A stretch of DNA of 64,000 nt from Branchiostoma lanceolatum. Lineage: Eukaryota; Chordata; Leptocardii; Amphioxiformes; Branchiostomatidae. Position 1 is the first letter of the stretch; each line of letters opens with the position of its first letter. Made by a program: the position numbers and the translations under genes. The DNA lies in contig NC_089738.1 in the NCBI RefSeq assembly GCF_035083965.1, forward strand, positions 10,256,734 through 10,320,733, in the 5' to 3' direction. The notes below the pieces were generated by a model. The model saw only the letters and a list, made by a program, of their open reading frames with translations, was not told the origin of the DNA and searched no databases. Shown here one piece after another: positions 1 through 13,599 of the stretch.

Positions 1-3000
1 TGTGTAATATGCAAACTGTGGTGCATCACTCGAGGTTTTTTTTACAACACATGTACGTAATTTGAAGTTTAATGTATATCATGGCGCGGCTGAACTAGTA
101 ACTTGTCATGCATTACGAACAAGAAACTACGACATATAACGTGGCCATTCGACCTTGTTTATACGCTGTGACTTATATCTGGTAGCTTAATTTTAAACTT
201 ATAGTTTCCAGGCATAGATATTCTATGCCTTGCCTTTGGGTAATCAGTAGCCATGAAAAAAATAGCTAATGTGGAATTGCCGAATCTATAGCTTTCGCAC
301 TTTCGCACTTTAAGTGTTCAAACTTTAAAGTGATCATAAAGTAAAATGCACGTAAGGTATTGTATTCTGTAAAAGCCATTGCAGTGTTCACAGCGCTATG
401 AGAATGGTTTAGTCAAGTGTTATACCCCTTCTTTCAATTCCGGCCTATTGTCGTCCTCCATTTTGTCTTGCAGAATCACGTCTTTGATCTTCTAAGCACG
501 GTGTGAAGCGGAGGCACATTTGACCATCTGTGAAAGGCTCGCCTTCCCTTAAACTCATTAAGTCCACTCTCTCTTTACGACCATTCGCCGTGCCGTTTTT
601 TCATTTAAACAATTCCATTTCTTCGCACGCGCGGCAATGCCTCGTTGGGGGGTTGGTTGATTACCTTGGTGGCAGCGCCGGGCTGGTAGCAGGGGGTAAT
701 GATGCGTACATTCACCGTAGACTGATTCGGGTGCTTGCCGGGTGTACGGATGGGTGGGTAGGGTAGATGCATGCCATCGTGCTAATAACCCACAGCACTA
801 TGTCACGTCACATCCACAGCCATTAGGCGGCGCCAGGACGTGCTTTTAAGGCTAATTCGACTCCGTGCAGCCGTGGCATTGCCTACAGATTGATGTGAGT
901 GCTTAGGAGTAACTTCTCCGGCTGCTAATGAGGCGTCATCAGACCAATACCCGATCGATGGCCGAAAAAACACGTTAAAAACAGCGTAATAGGAACGCGC
1001 TGGCATGTAACATTTCCTCCATTAAACAACCTAAATCCATCCTAAAAAAGTTAGAATGGCCAGATGTCTTGAAACGCTGTGAGAATAAATCTCAATTGCG
1101 ATTTATTTTGGCAGCTTGGGCGGTTTTGAAGTCGTTTTCACCACTTTGTAATGGCGCTTCATGCGCTGCGTCTAATACGTTTTCGAGAGACCTCTCTTTG
1201 GTAGCATTCGTCTGTCCAGTATTAATGACAAAGTGCAATTTCTCTTGCAATTTTCGGGCTTCAATCTAGATTTTACAGCTAAGAACGCGTGCCAGGCGCT
1301 GATGCAAAGTGCAAATTGAAAAGGAAGAGGCAAAAGTCACTTAGGAAAGGGCAAAACTTTTCCAACCTCTTCAGTACGCTTGTTCTTGAATCTGTTTGAG
1401 TAATCATTTGAAGAGCTGTCAAGCGGTTTTGTTCGGCAGTTTTCTGCTGTCTTGATCAATTACAGCGTAGTGGCAGCACTTACTAATTTTGGTAAAAGTG
1501 TACTCTAGCACCTCCATGTGAATGCAAACACTTTGAGCAAACGCATAGTCCCTGCTTACTATATCTGAAACTCGTGGCCTGTATGCAGTGCCTATAGCTA
1601 CGTTGTAATAGAGGGCTTAAATTGGTTCGACGTTGGCCTAAGATTGATTAACAATGCTTAGCATCTGTCTTTATTAGTGATTCAATCTCTGTCGATAGTT
1701 TTCGTTAGCACTAATCCCTTGAAATCGCGAACCCTTCATATCAATATGATTCCATTAAGACGAAACGTTTGTGCGTAAGAGAGCCAATAGCTTGAATCCT
1801 TTCAATATCGACACCTCGCCTCCCATTCCTCCGTTTCATGCGATCATCCCCTTAGCTTAGGTCGGCCCTGACACTCAAAAAGGACGGAACGAAAATCGAA
1901 ACGCAAGAGGTTTTGTGATTAATGGTGGGACGATTCTTTGCGTTCATGTGCGCTCGTTCATCATAGTCGACCAGACAAACCAGAAAGTCGCTGTACTCGT
2001 ATATTTTGTGCCAAACTCGGAAAATATTTTTCCTATGCCATAAACCAGTCAAACGGGATCTTTACGTATCGTTTATGTATCGTCAAACTGTCCCGTGCCT
2101 TTAATTGGAAATGGCATGCACTAGCACTTGATTTAATAGATATTGAATTAACGATTTTTCTTCCTCAAATAGTTGGTCTCGGTCGCAGGCAAAAATCACT
2201 GCGGGCATATACCGTAGAAATCCCGCCCGAATCAGAAATCCGATTGCCCTTTTCCCCAGTACCTTTTGGCACCTTATCCCAGTGCTCTTTCTGACTGGCT
2301 TGTCACGGGAAATAGGGATTTACTTGAACCACGTTTGCTTCATCCGCAACACAGTTATCTAAACCTGACAGTGTGTATCATATGCAACAACAGGCTACAA
2401 AGTCGACCAATGTTTGTAAACACAGATATGTTAAACTTCCTCTCATATACACAGCTATTGCTTGTGAAGCGTGATTAAGAAACAAATGCCTGCGGTGGGT
2501 GGGAGACGGTGACTTACCTCCGAAAAAGATGTAAGAGCAAGCGCAACCGCAATATGAACCGCAAGGTCACGTTCGCGGAGAAGACATTCGTTCTAAGTGG
2601 CGATGCGTGTACCATATGGGCGGAAATCCTCTCCTCGCAAAGCGACAAACACGAGCCCGGCGGTCTGCCCGCGTTCCCGTCGCTTTTGCAAATATTTTTG
2701 GCCTGCCCCGCACATTGTAGACATTGCTGGACCGCATACGATAGCCGGGACCTTTCACCGCCGGTGGGGTCGAAAATAACAGGCCTTACGCACCATGCCA
2801 GTTGGGATCTACACACGCGCCCGAGTTAGCTGACCTAAATTATTACAGCCGAAAATGAAGTTTTGAAGAAGAAGTTAGAATCACAAACCTCTTGACGGTT
2901 CCTGCACGTTGATCATAGGCTCCGAGCGATGTGTGCCTGCCCGGCGGCGTCTGGCTGCTTACCTTCCGAAGACATCCCAGCAGAAACACGACGCGTCTTC

Positions 3001-4790
3001 AGCCCTAGACGAGCTGGAAATACCCTGAATAGAATAGCATAGATAAGAAGTAACAGACTATGACTCGTGGCAGACCATATGAACGGAAGTCAAGCTACAT
3101 TGTCTGAACGAGACCTGAACAAATCTTGGGCGCTTACCAGTTTTAATTAATGTATGGAGGGGTGCACCAATGGCAATTTATATCCCTCCCAACTATATGG
3201 GATTTCTTAATGGAGTGTCTCGGGGGGAAGTAAAAATGGAAATGCAATTGCTTTATCTGGAGCTTCAATCAAGGTGATTCAGAACATAAATGCGCACCAC
3301 GAAGAATCCGTTTCAACAATCATTAGCGTTGGATGGTAGTGGATTGGTGTTTATTAACGGCGTGACCCAAAACGCGTGCGTGTAAATTGATGTTGATTTC
3401 CCGTCATCCTTTGTGCTTGCACCCCCCCCCCCCTCCCTTCTACAATCTCCCAAAGTTATCGATTCTGCTATTGGCTATCTTGAAGGAGCTTCGGCTCTGG
3501 AGATGACTCTATTGAGCTAGGGATTTGATACTATAGACGCAGTGCCTTTGTACTTTACTCAACTGTTAGATAGTGGCGAGCTTATCAAATTACTCACTCA
3601 ATGTGGCAATGCAAAGAATGAATGATAGAAGGAATAGTTATCTTTATGCGTTAATAAAGTTAGCGGCTAAATGGAAATGAAGAGGAAAGGTTGATGAAGA
3701 TAGTACCCCATTATTGGGAGGAAAGAAATAAAGTTTTTGGCATCTTATATTATTGTTGCATTGCGTCGGTAGGTAGTGTATTATGCTATTAATCATAACG
3801 ATGTTTACGATCTAATACATTGGATGGCCCAGGATGAAAAGAATGATAATTTTTGCTTTCTTTCAGAGAGGGCAAAGTTTTGATTATCGCAGTGATTGAT
3901 AATCTATAGTAATAATGTTAGTTGGTGTCACTGAAATTAGCAAGAAGCCCCCTCTAGCGGTTGTACGCGGTAATCCACTTGTATGTTCCCTTACGTTTGT
4001 TTTAACTTATTTGGAAGTCATTCTCTGAGGATTATTTCTAAAACTACACAGAACAGAAGACAGCTGGTAAGATTATTTCCACTTTCACCAGGCAGAAATT
4101 ACATTGCATGCTGCTAAAAATAAAATCGATTGAACAATCTTTTTCCTTTAGTAATCTTTAGGAATATTCTCGATTAATTTGACGTATACTCAAGAAAGGA
4201 TTCAAGGTGAAGTTCAGGGATGTTTCCTGTTAAAGTGATGCTGCTCTGAAATGCACGGATTACCGTAACCTTAAATCCGCCCACGAAAGTACTATCTTTA
4301 TCAGTCAGCTGTTGGGCAAATGGTAGAACCTCTATAATGTCCGTTTTATCACGCTACGTTAACATGGGAGATGTCGCTGTAACTTCCATTTGACGTATCT
4401 TCTCGGTACCTATCGTTGGATTACGAGGATACCACGAGACTAATATCAAGTAGAGAGGCTGAAAAGTAGAATTAGCGCAATGATGCGTGCGATCATAACG
4501 TTCCTTCCAACCAACCGAGAGGAAAAAACAGGTAAAACGCCACTGTATTCATTGAATAACTTACCTCGGCATGGCGGCCTTGAAAATGTGACCTTTGCCA
4601 AGAAACATCTGTACCGCCATACCTTCTACTTTATCAATGAAGCATAATAGACCTAATATAAATGAATTAGGATTAGCTTAGTTTCTGGAGTAGATTTTAT
4701 TGTAACGTTATATCATACTACATGGACATTACAATTTACTATATAAATATGCAAACGTAACAACGCCCAGTTTTCAAAGCTGTTTATCTG
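1..4790. other. Intergenic DNA, no supported gene
   Basis: I see no recognisable protein or RNA gene here. Open frames are short and overlap on both strands. A run of 12 C lies at 3422-3433. The GC-rich stretch around 2510-2840 is open in several frames and has splice-like signals on the minus strand (treated as a finding), but no protein family is recognisable. Confidence 0.5.
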
Positions 4791-4794
4791 ACTA

Positions 4795-5080
4795 GTGGCA
4801 TCAAATGGCAGAGTGGCTAGCCTAGCGGACACAAGTTCGCGAGGTCACCGGTTCGATTCCTGGTATAGATATCTAGACGTTATGTCCATGGGAAATGCAC
4901 TTTACGCAACTTTTCTCACCACTCCTAGGTGTCAAAATGGGTACCTGATTTCGGTCGGGGAGGTAACGGACGGTGGGACGAGAGGGGTGTGCTCTGCCTT
5001 CCAATACCGTGTCCTAGACACAGTGGATAACAACCCACTGTCCTTAAGCCGGCATCACAATTCATGGGAGCGTCGGCCGA
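4795..5080 (+). mobile_element. tRNA-derived SINE
   Basis: The left end carries RNA polymerase III internal promoter motifs: an A-box-like TGGCAGAGTGG at about 4807-4817 and a B-box GGTTCGATTCC at about 4850-4860. The body that follows (cacttta..., a gggtacctg block, the CTTCCAATACCGTG block) recurs in related form at 39.1, 41.4, 44.9 and, reversed, 49.0-49.25 kb. A tRNA-like head joined to a shared non-tRNA body is the structure of a SINE. It is not a functional tRNA, because no full cloverleaf can be drawn. The 97-codon frame across it is taken as chance. Confidence 0.75.
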
Positions 5081-5089
5081 CTTTGTAGA

Positions 5090-8000
5090 TCGCCCGAAGC
5101 TCGCCGAATCTCAAAATCGCCCGAGCGTCGATCGTATTTTCCTATGAAAATCTCGGGTGACGTCCGTCGAACACTAAAAACTAAAAATCCCCCATGAGAT
5201 GGTACCATCTCTTGGACATGGACGAAGTCAGAATCGACTAACCTGGTAAAAGGCCAATATTTGGATCAACTTTTATTTCTAAGAATCGCCCGAAGCCCGC
5301 GTAATCGACTGGACGTCGGTCGTACTTCGGCCGAAAATGCACATTTGAAGCTCGCCAACACGTCGGCCGAGCTGAATTTCTTATTTGTGACGGGGGCTTT
5401 ACGGTCTCAGATAAGCTATGGGACTACCTTTTTACGTATACGTACGTAACTGCATGGAAGCGTTTTCTATACAACAATACGGTGAATGATGAAAAATAAC
5501 AACCACACAGGCACTTTTAATAGGAAAGCCTTGACAAAAAGACTAACGTTAGCTGCTTTGTCAATTCGACTACTGGTAGCAAAGCAGTTTTATTTCATTA
5601 CTTCTACGTCTTTGTACGGAACCCGTGGGAGCATTCTTTGCAGCAGAATTGCCCGTAGAAATTGCACAGCTTTGCCGAAAACTACCACGACAATTCAGCC
5701 CTTTCAGTCTCTGAGCCTGTGGCCTTTGCGTTCTGATACATTTGTAGTTTTCCGGTTGTGCTATACTGGTTGTACTTTGTAAAAATGGAATAAATTCCGG
5801 TCCACGTTTCTGCACTTCGGCAAAACAATGCATACTAAACCGTTAAAACACTGAGACCGGAAAAAGAGAAAAGAATATGATATAAGACTGATACATATTC
5901 CGGATGCTGTCTCCTAACCTTGGGTTCACCAACATAGGTTGGACATAGTGTCCTTCATTTGACCCTTGACCTTTGTTCCAACAGGTCCCTGGGGACGATT
6001 CCGTCTCCATTTTGAACTGCGACAGCTGAGGCTCTCTGTCCCAGAGTGATTACTTATCTGTGATCCCCCTTCGGTTGAATTACGCTCTCCGCTAAAATTA
6101 GATTGCCGGGATTTTGCTGGGACTTAAACAGACGTTTCATATGCATAGCCTGAGGTGCCCAGATTAGACACGTCTAGATAAACCGTTTTATCTCCTTTAA
6201 GTAAAAGTGACGCCAGGCGGCCTTTTATCTTCCGCTGCGTTAGTGATAAATGTTGATAAAGATATCATGACTAAAGCTTTTAGAGGTAGAAAATAGATTA
6301 CTGTACACATTTATCGCATCGCTTCGGAAATGCCTTCTTTTACGATGTTTTTCTGTAACATTGTCTGTACTAACTACATCAAAATTGATTGTGTTAATCT
6401 CATTAATGATTAGACGGAATTCCTTGCCTTTAAGATAAATCTAGACATATCGTCATACATAGACTGGGGTATAAGCAATTTTTTTGACACAGATGCCAGT
6501 AGAAATCAATTTGAATAAATCTTGATCCGTTCTTTCTGATTTATATCACACTCTGTCCGATTGTTATTGCCTATGTTAGTAGATATAGATATGAGCCATA
6601 TGTCTCTAACTACATTTAACATTGTAGATGAAACTGACTATAATCATGTTACCCCCCTCCCCAATCATTTGTGACGCCGTTTTCCTACAAACGATTAGCG
6701 AGTTATTCGTACTAAAAGGATTCAGTTAGACCCGCTTAATGTATATTTCTCAGCAACTCATAGCTTACGAAGTGTGTGAAAAAGGCCTAACAAGCGGATG
6801 TTACGTGATTACAAATAATTTCCGTATATAAGCGGTTACGAGTTCACGTCTGAGGGTGAAATTTTTCGTAGTTAGGTAATGTTAAGAATGCCCTGTCCTT
6901 GGTGCTGAAAACCTTCGTTTAATCTGTGGTAGGTGAATATTTCAAAAATACCTTGAATATTGTGTTTTTCAAAGCTGTTAATCTGATACGTATATGGCAG
7001 AATTTTTCCTTGTAGGGAAACAAAGTGTGAAGCAACAAAATCAAGTCTTGGCACACGATTTTCATGTTCGAAGGTAGAAATTTAGAGCGAACAAGAATGA
7101 CAAGAACATCGTACAACCGGAATCAATTTCAACCATGTTCTAACAAATGCCATGGTTCAGCTTTGACTGATTTTGACATACAAAAAAACAGCACTTACAC
7201 GTTCATCTTTTTATCTTTCTCGTTCTAACTTCTCCTTCTACAGTCAAATTTAACCAGCTTTAAGAAAACGTTTGTGCTACGTACCAAACTACATAAAGAC
7301 CCGTTAGCAAACCCGATCATATTCACGAGATTGTGTGTTTAAACTAAGAACTATTATATAGAATATATCGTACGTACCACGCCTTTTTCTACTATACGGT
7401 CTTCTACCTCGTACGTAGAAATGCATAGACTTTGTTCACTTAATCTAATGATAAGTAAGGTATTTAAAACTAGTTCAACCTACCTTCTTATAGCTTGTGT
7501 CAATATTCCATATCCTTCCTGACACGCAGTGAAGAAGGTTGTATAAGATGCACTGCTCGTAGACTAGTCCCGGGCGCCACTCTTACACGTATGGTCGTTT
7601 TCGCAGCTGGCTCGGGCACCGAAAGTGTGATTAAAAACCCCTGCCTGTCCGAAAATTTAATCTAACTCTGTGAGAAAATTAGGTTGCGAGGGACGAGAGG
7701 GTTTGACTGCAATCGATGCCCCCGCGTTAATCAAACGGATTGACCTGGAATGTTTCTGTTATCGGGAACGGTGTGGTCACTTTGTGGTCGGTAGGGGATA
7801 GGGGGAGGGGTCACGTCTGATGTTGTCATCAATTTGTGGCTCGGACATGGATGGGGAAATCAGGTTTAGGGGGCACAGAGGGGACAACAGAGGTGAGAGC
7901 TCGGGTGGTTAGATGGATTAATGATACAGACGCAGTGGTCTGAACGGATTACGGGTAAGGAATTAGAGCGAGAGCGCTGATCGGAAGATTGGGATATGGG

Positions 8001-9520
8001 CAGAGGGAGAGAACAAGAGGCAAAAGAAGTGAAGAAAAGAGGGAGTAGGAAAATGAATAAGTCAAATTCAGCGCATACAGATAGCATGGCAGTTTATGAA
8101 CTGAATAGAATATTTCTGCATAATGTGAATCTGGTGAATTCACACAGATTGATCATAGACATACCAACCATATGCAAAAATTGTATCGACAAAGATATTG
8201 TATAAATCTTTATTCTCTGGCCCACAAAAATAGCGTATCGCTGTTGAGAGTACATCATACCGTTTATATAACTACAGACAGTATAAAATACCTCAGTTAT
8301 ATTAGAACGTACAAATATTTTAACTACCATACACCATTTCTGATCACATAGTTTGACTATGCTTCGTTACTATTGAGCACTGTGGGTAAAATAGTCCAAA
8401 CTTTTAGGCAGTTTGGTCCCTATATTTATCACATATGTTGTACAACGTTTTTAGAAATGTAATACATATCTGTAAGCAAATATATATAAGACTAATCAAA
8501 CTTAAATCTAGCCTACGCTTAGCTAACCATGAAATGGCGCAATGCAATGGACGTGAAACAGATAGCTACATTGACTCCGCCCTCATTTCAACAGTATCAA
8601 TGCACCTCCATAACCTCTATAGGTCACGTCAATACCCGTAGAGGGGGGTCTGCCATATTTCTGTCGCTATACTGACGTCTCTATTGTGGTGGAATGGTTA
8701 CAAGTGGTAGGTTTGCAGCGATATTTCTGTCAACAACACAATGCCAATAGGGCCACGGAACTTTAGAAAAGAAACGCCAACCTATTGCTTATCAATAGAA
8801 TGTAATAGACCGTGGTGCAAACTGCAAAGGTGTTGCTCTCTGTTGTATGTATAATCCGCACATCTAGCCCTTGAGCAACAAATTGAACAAATATAACAGT
8901 ATTTCTGTTTCTGACATGACAATCGATTAATGAATTATTAAAGAAATACTTATACCCCTACTCATACTAGAAGGTAGACAGTATTATCCTTTATTCTGCT
9001 AGCGGTACTGTTTTCTATGGATTATACGACTTTAAGATCATATCTTCATATCATAGCCCGAAACATGAAAGACAATGACAAAACAGGCCAGACATATATA
9101 CCCCCTTATAATTCAAAACGTGGGTCACTTCATTTCCCACTGCCTTCAAAAAAGAAGTCAAACCCAACCATAGTCAACCATAGATAACATAGAACTTTCA
9201 CAATAGGCTAGATAACTATTTCAATTTCCATGTATCTCCATGTACGTATGTACTTGTTTGTCTGCAATTAACCCTTGGGCATGAGCTTGCAAAAAAGTTA
9301 TTATATACGTATAACGTCATGCTTATAGAGTTAGATAGTCTGTGACCTACTGAGAAATTTATGACGGCAAAAGACACTTACAGTGTATCAACGTTACCAT
9401 AACGACCAGAGATGACGGCTTGTCACAAGCCCTGGCCTTGGGTAGGCCACGCACGGTGTCGTGTTTGGGGGTAAGAGCAGTAACTCACTACTGCCACCTA
9501 GCGACTGTTTTGTAAACTGC
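5090..9520. other. Intergenic DNA, no supported gene
   Basis: AT-rich non-coding sequence with only short, unrecognised open frames. I see no RNA gene, clear transposon ends or conserved exon here. Confidence 0.5.
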
Positions 9521-9522
9521 AG

Positions 9523-12500
9523 CTACATGACCCTGCATCTGTTCCGCATCATGTTGCCGTTCAGCCGTACGGACGTGGCGATGTTCTTGTTCCCTCCGTA
9601 GACAACGTTTTTCATTAGTTCCTTGAACAAGAATGTGACGTGCCAGTTGTACTTAGCCGAACACTCTATGTAGCCGCACTTCCACGTCTTCCGGACCAAG
9701 CTAGCGACGTCACGCCGGGGAACCACGCGGTGATCTGCGAGATCTCGCTGCGAGTGAACGAGAATATGAATTACACCTAACGCCATTACATGGATTTTTC
9801 AATGATTAAAAGAAGAAAAATAAAAGTCATCTTAGACTACTTTCAAAGAGGACTGAATCTGCTATACACATCAGAGCACATCAACAATTCCTCCACCGAG
9901 ACGGGGGCCGATACCGACTGCCCGGTACCTTTGACCCGTTGCTGACGTCATGCTTCCGTTCAGGTCACGTGACATAGGCTTAACATAATTTCAAGTTCAC
10001 CAGGATCAGAGGACTGGTTGAAAACTTGTTGAGCTGAACGTTGTGTACGAAAGACGTATAGCTAGGATCTCTGCGCTAACTTTGCAATACATGTATAATG
10101 ATAATAATTCAACAGTTCTTGGTGGTAAATGTGCTAGATGTTGGTACATCGGCGACCAAATCCGTAATGTGTTTTTGGCACACATTTTGACAGATTAGCT
10201 TTCTTTCTGGATACAATGTGGTCATTCACGGATACAAATGAGATTGTATACTTTACCTTGTTTCCCACGATGACGACAGGCACCTCCTGTGACAGAGCCG
10301 TCCGGCGGGTCTCTATGATCTGTTCCCGTAACAGCTTAATGTACTCGAAACTGTCTCTACAACTGATGTCATACACGAGGATGAACGCACGCTCGTTTCG
10401 GGAACCAAGGACCTGGAAGTCGTGGAAATCTTGCCAGTCGTGTCTGCAAGACATTTGGAAGAAAAAGATGCAATCATATTATTACCTCTTTTCAGAAGGG
10501 ATACATTATATTTCACATCTTAAGCATACGTAGTCGAGACTCAGTCAACTATTGCCAAGATAGATACATGTGTAACTCCCATCATTCAAAGACTTACTTA
10601 CACTGCACTTCTTTTAAAAACCGCTAAGAGGTGCACATGATGTTTATTTGTGTGAAGAAGAGCCTGTGGGGTATTCAACCAATCAAAGGAACCCACGTTG
10701 AACAAGAAATCTAGTCAATCAATCAATCAACAAATCAATCAATAAATCAATCAACCAATCAATGTATACATCTATCGATCGATCTATTTCAAGTGACGCC
10801 ATTGTAATCCCCGCCCATAGCAAAGAACATTTTACAATCCTCCCTGTCCTTCAGGGCAGCTGTTTTGCTACTCTCCAAGCAGAGGTCGGCGGGGAAGATT
10901 GTGATATTTTTATCATATGCCCCGTTTTTCGTCCCCTCTCCCTATCCGAGTACACTATTTTCCAGACTAGTGTCCTACCAAATCAGTTATTTCAAGGCGA
11001 CAAAAGAACGGTTCGCATACGATCGTCTGTTATCTGGTCGCCATTGACTAACCCCTGCAGCGGTTTCTTCATGAAACCTAATCAGACCCCATACAGACTC
11101 CTACCTTGCGGACAAAGGCGTTTTGATTACGAGTAGACATTCATTTGAACACTAGAAAACAGAATGACTAGCAGGCGGTCTGACTGCCAGCCAGTCATAT
11201 ATTTTGACCGACAGACAGACAGACAGGTAAACAGACACACAGACAGGCAAACAGAATGACTAGCAGGCGGTCTGACTGCCAGCCAGTCATATATTTTGAC
11301 CGACAGACAGACAGACAGACAGGTAAACAGACACACAGACAGGCAAACATACATACACATACGGGTAGACAAAAAGACAGACAGGCACACAGATGGACAG
11401 ACATTTATACAGACATGCAGACAGATAGACAGACGGACAGAATAACAGACAGATGGTCTAGTTTTTCCGACACGCAACAATCTCAATAACAAAAACGTTT
11501 TAACCAGAAAACGTTGCGATGTTGCAGCCAACATCTGCTCGAACAGTCGGGCATCCAGTCAGACCTTTGTACATTAAGATGCTTTATCAAACAGATAGAA
11601 CCAATACATGCAAAGAACATTTTGCAGACGTTCAAATAACTAGGCTGTTATATAAAAAAAAGACCGACTGCCAACCAAATTGCTTCAAAGGACCAGAAAG
11701 AATTACATAAGCTACCTTGCTGGACATGCCACAGGCAAAAGAGGTTTCAGAATAAGTGTTCAATTCGAATATTCCATGTAGGCGTCAAACCCATTTTAGC
11801 GACCTTTAAACACGATAACGCCCAATTTGAAACAGCATTGACACTAAACTGTCGGAATTAGTCTTACCTACTAAATTCAAAATATATTAGGCATATAAAG
11901 AAAATGATACCGAATTGAATTTCGTAGAAGAAACAATTCAATAAGAAATTGATTTGGTTGCCAGCCAATTGAATACGAATTTTCATCCACCACAAAACTA
12001 AAGGAAAAAAATATTAGCGTTCTTAATTGTTGCAATTATTGACGCCAAATTACATGCTTGCTTCTTTTTAAGTCAACATTTGTTGGTAACAAAACTGCGC
12101 CCTCTCTCATTACTTGTACTCCCAGGTGACACCGCGTACAAATTTATTGTCAAATACTCATTTAAAGCCATCATAGGACCTACTGCTGTGTTTGATTTCA
12201 ATGGACCTGTTTCTTTGCATGGATCTCACGTAGCTAAACCCAAGCAACTCACGACGCGACGCCACAAGAGGCTATTTTAGTCTGCCCGGGTAAGCGACTG
12301 AGTTCAAAAAAGATTGACTGAACACACTGTGCAAATAGTCTCCTGAATATAACATCTGCTAACGTAATTCCACCAGGGTACCTGGTTTTTACACTTTAAT
12401 TCATTATTGTAAATCATCTCGTTTGAGAAAAATGGGAAAAGAGTCTTATGGCTCATATTGATCTCTACTTTCCCCAGCACCATGTATTTTTATTAGTTAT

Positions 12501-12993
12501 ATGTATGTATTATTTTCTTTTTACCTATGCGAAATAAAGAAATAATCTTTTTAAAAAAAATACCTGATTCCCCCACCCTGAAAAAAATATTCGTCCAAAC
12601 AGATCTCCAACCCAACGTCTCCCAGTATAATGAATGCCTGTATAATCTAAACTGTGCATACCTCGGGGGTACTACATTAGAGATCTCTCAAACACACTGT
12701 TGTTTTAAGTGGCGGATTTATGTAACCCGATGGATTTATATGTAACCCGGCGGATTAATGTTAATGAAAGTTACTTACAGACTGTTTGCTCTGAGGTGAG
12801 GTAAAACGCCTGGGATGTCCAAGATGGTCAGTTCGTAGAGCTGATCGTTGACCACTACGGCCGTGTGGTACACTTTCCTCTTGACCGACGCCGAGTAATC
12901 GTCCGTGTAAGAGTTTCGGACAAAGCGCTGGACGATGGAGGTCTTTCCCACGCCGGGAGCTCCCATCACCGCAATCTTCAACCGTTCAACCAT
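9523..12993 (-). CDS. RASL10: RASL10-like small GTPase, 3 coding exons
   Basis: Three exons join in phase on the minus strand: 12993-12779, 10443-10257 and 9747-9523, all with GT-AG borders, giving 208 residues (vertebrate RASL10A/B are about 203). The P-loop is GAPGVGKTS near residue 11. The G3 site is DIPG, without the DTAGQ of classical Ras, as is typical of RASL10 proteins. G4 NKRD is split across the last intron, and G5 is ECSAK. The C-terminus RNRCRVM ends in a CAAX-type box, suggesting prenylation and membrane attachment. RASL10B has closely matching segments (ILVYDI, FEYIK, VRKTWKCGY). The start is the only ATG directly before the P-loop strand (MVERLKIAVMG). Loss of the catalytic glutamine region suggests weak or atypical GTP hydrolysis; this is inference. 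Whether it is the single pre-duplication orthologue of RASL10A/B is likely but not shown. Confidence 0.93.
10713..10763. repeat. (CAAT)n microsatellite
   Basis: Imperfect tetranucleotide array (aatc units with a few substitutions) in the intron between RASL10 coding exons 1 and 2. Confidence 0.9.
11159..11462. repeat. (CAGA)n array with a 92-bp internal duplication
   Basis: CAGA-rich simple sequence in RASL10 intron 1. A 92-bp segment beginning AGAATGACTAGCAGG is present twice in tandem, at 11161 and 11253, each copy ending in the CAGA tract. The long minus-strand frame rich in Cys-Leu-Ser-Val is simply translated repeat, not a gene. Confidence 0.9.
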
Positions 12994-13126
12994 GGCTGTT
13001 TGAGAAAATCTACAGTCCTCTCTCTCTCACATGCTCTTCTTAAGTGTCAACATATAGACTGACGGCCACCTGTTGAACGTCATTCCAGTTCACCTGTTTA
13101 TCACAAGCGCGTCATAGCGTCGTCAC

Positions 13127-13515
13127 AGCGTCCTTTTGAAATGCTGATGTTCCCTATTGTATCCCTTTTACCTTATTTGGTTGTACTTCCGGTAGTTAGA
13201 CTCACTTCCACCCACCCACAAGTGTGCGCTCCAGGAAACACCTGGAAAATAAAGCGAAGAAAGCGTCCTTTTAAATGATGACGTTTACTATTGTATGCCT
13301 TTTACCTTATTTGGTTGTACTGTACTTCCGGGAATTAATGCCACTTCCATCCGCCTACAAGTGTGCGCTCCAGGGTATACCTGGAAAATAAAGCGAAGAA
13401 AGCGTCCTTTTGAAATGATGATGTTTCCCTTATATATCCTATTTACCTCATGTGTCTGTACTTCCTGGAATTAATGCCACTTCCATCCACCCACAATTGC
13501 GCGCCCCAGAAAATG
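13127..13515. repeat. Tandem repeat of about 137 bp, nearly 3 copies, upstream of RASL10
   Basis: Units start with AGCGTCCTTTT at 13127, 13262 and 13401 (periods 135 and 139). They share the blocks TTACCTTATTTGG, ACTTCC.G, CCACTTCCA and AAGTGTGCGCTCCAGG. The array begins about 130 bp upstream of the RASL10 start codon, so it lies in or beside the promoter/5' UTR. The third copy is the most diverged and breaks off early. Confidence 0.9.
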
Positions 13516-13599
13516 AAGCATACAAAGCTGCCTGGAATATGATCTTGATACACATACTACAACGAGGATTATGAATGGCATTTGAGTGATGGATATTCG

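Noticed and set aside
4795-5088. 97-codon frame over the SINE at 4.8 kb
   Set aside because: It overlaps Pol III promoter boxes and a dispersed repeat body.
11127-11534. 135-codon minus-strand frame rich in Cys, Leu, Ser and Val
   Set aside because: It is a translation of the (CAGA)n array with its 92-bp duplication, inside a RASL10 intron.
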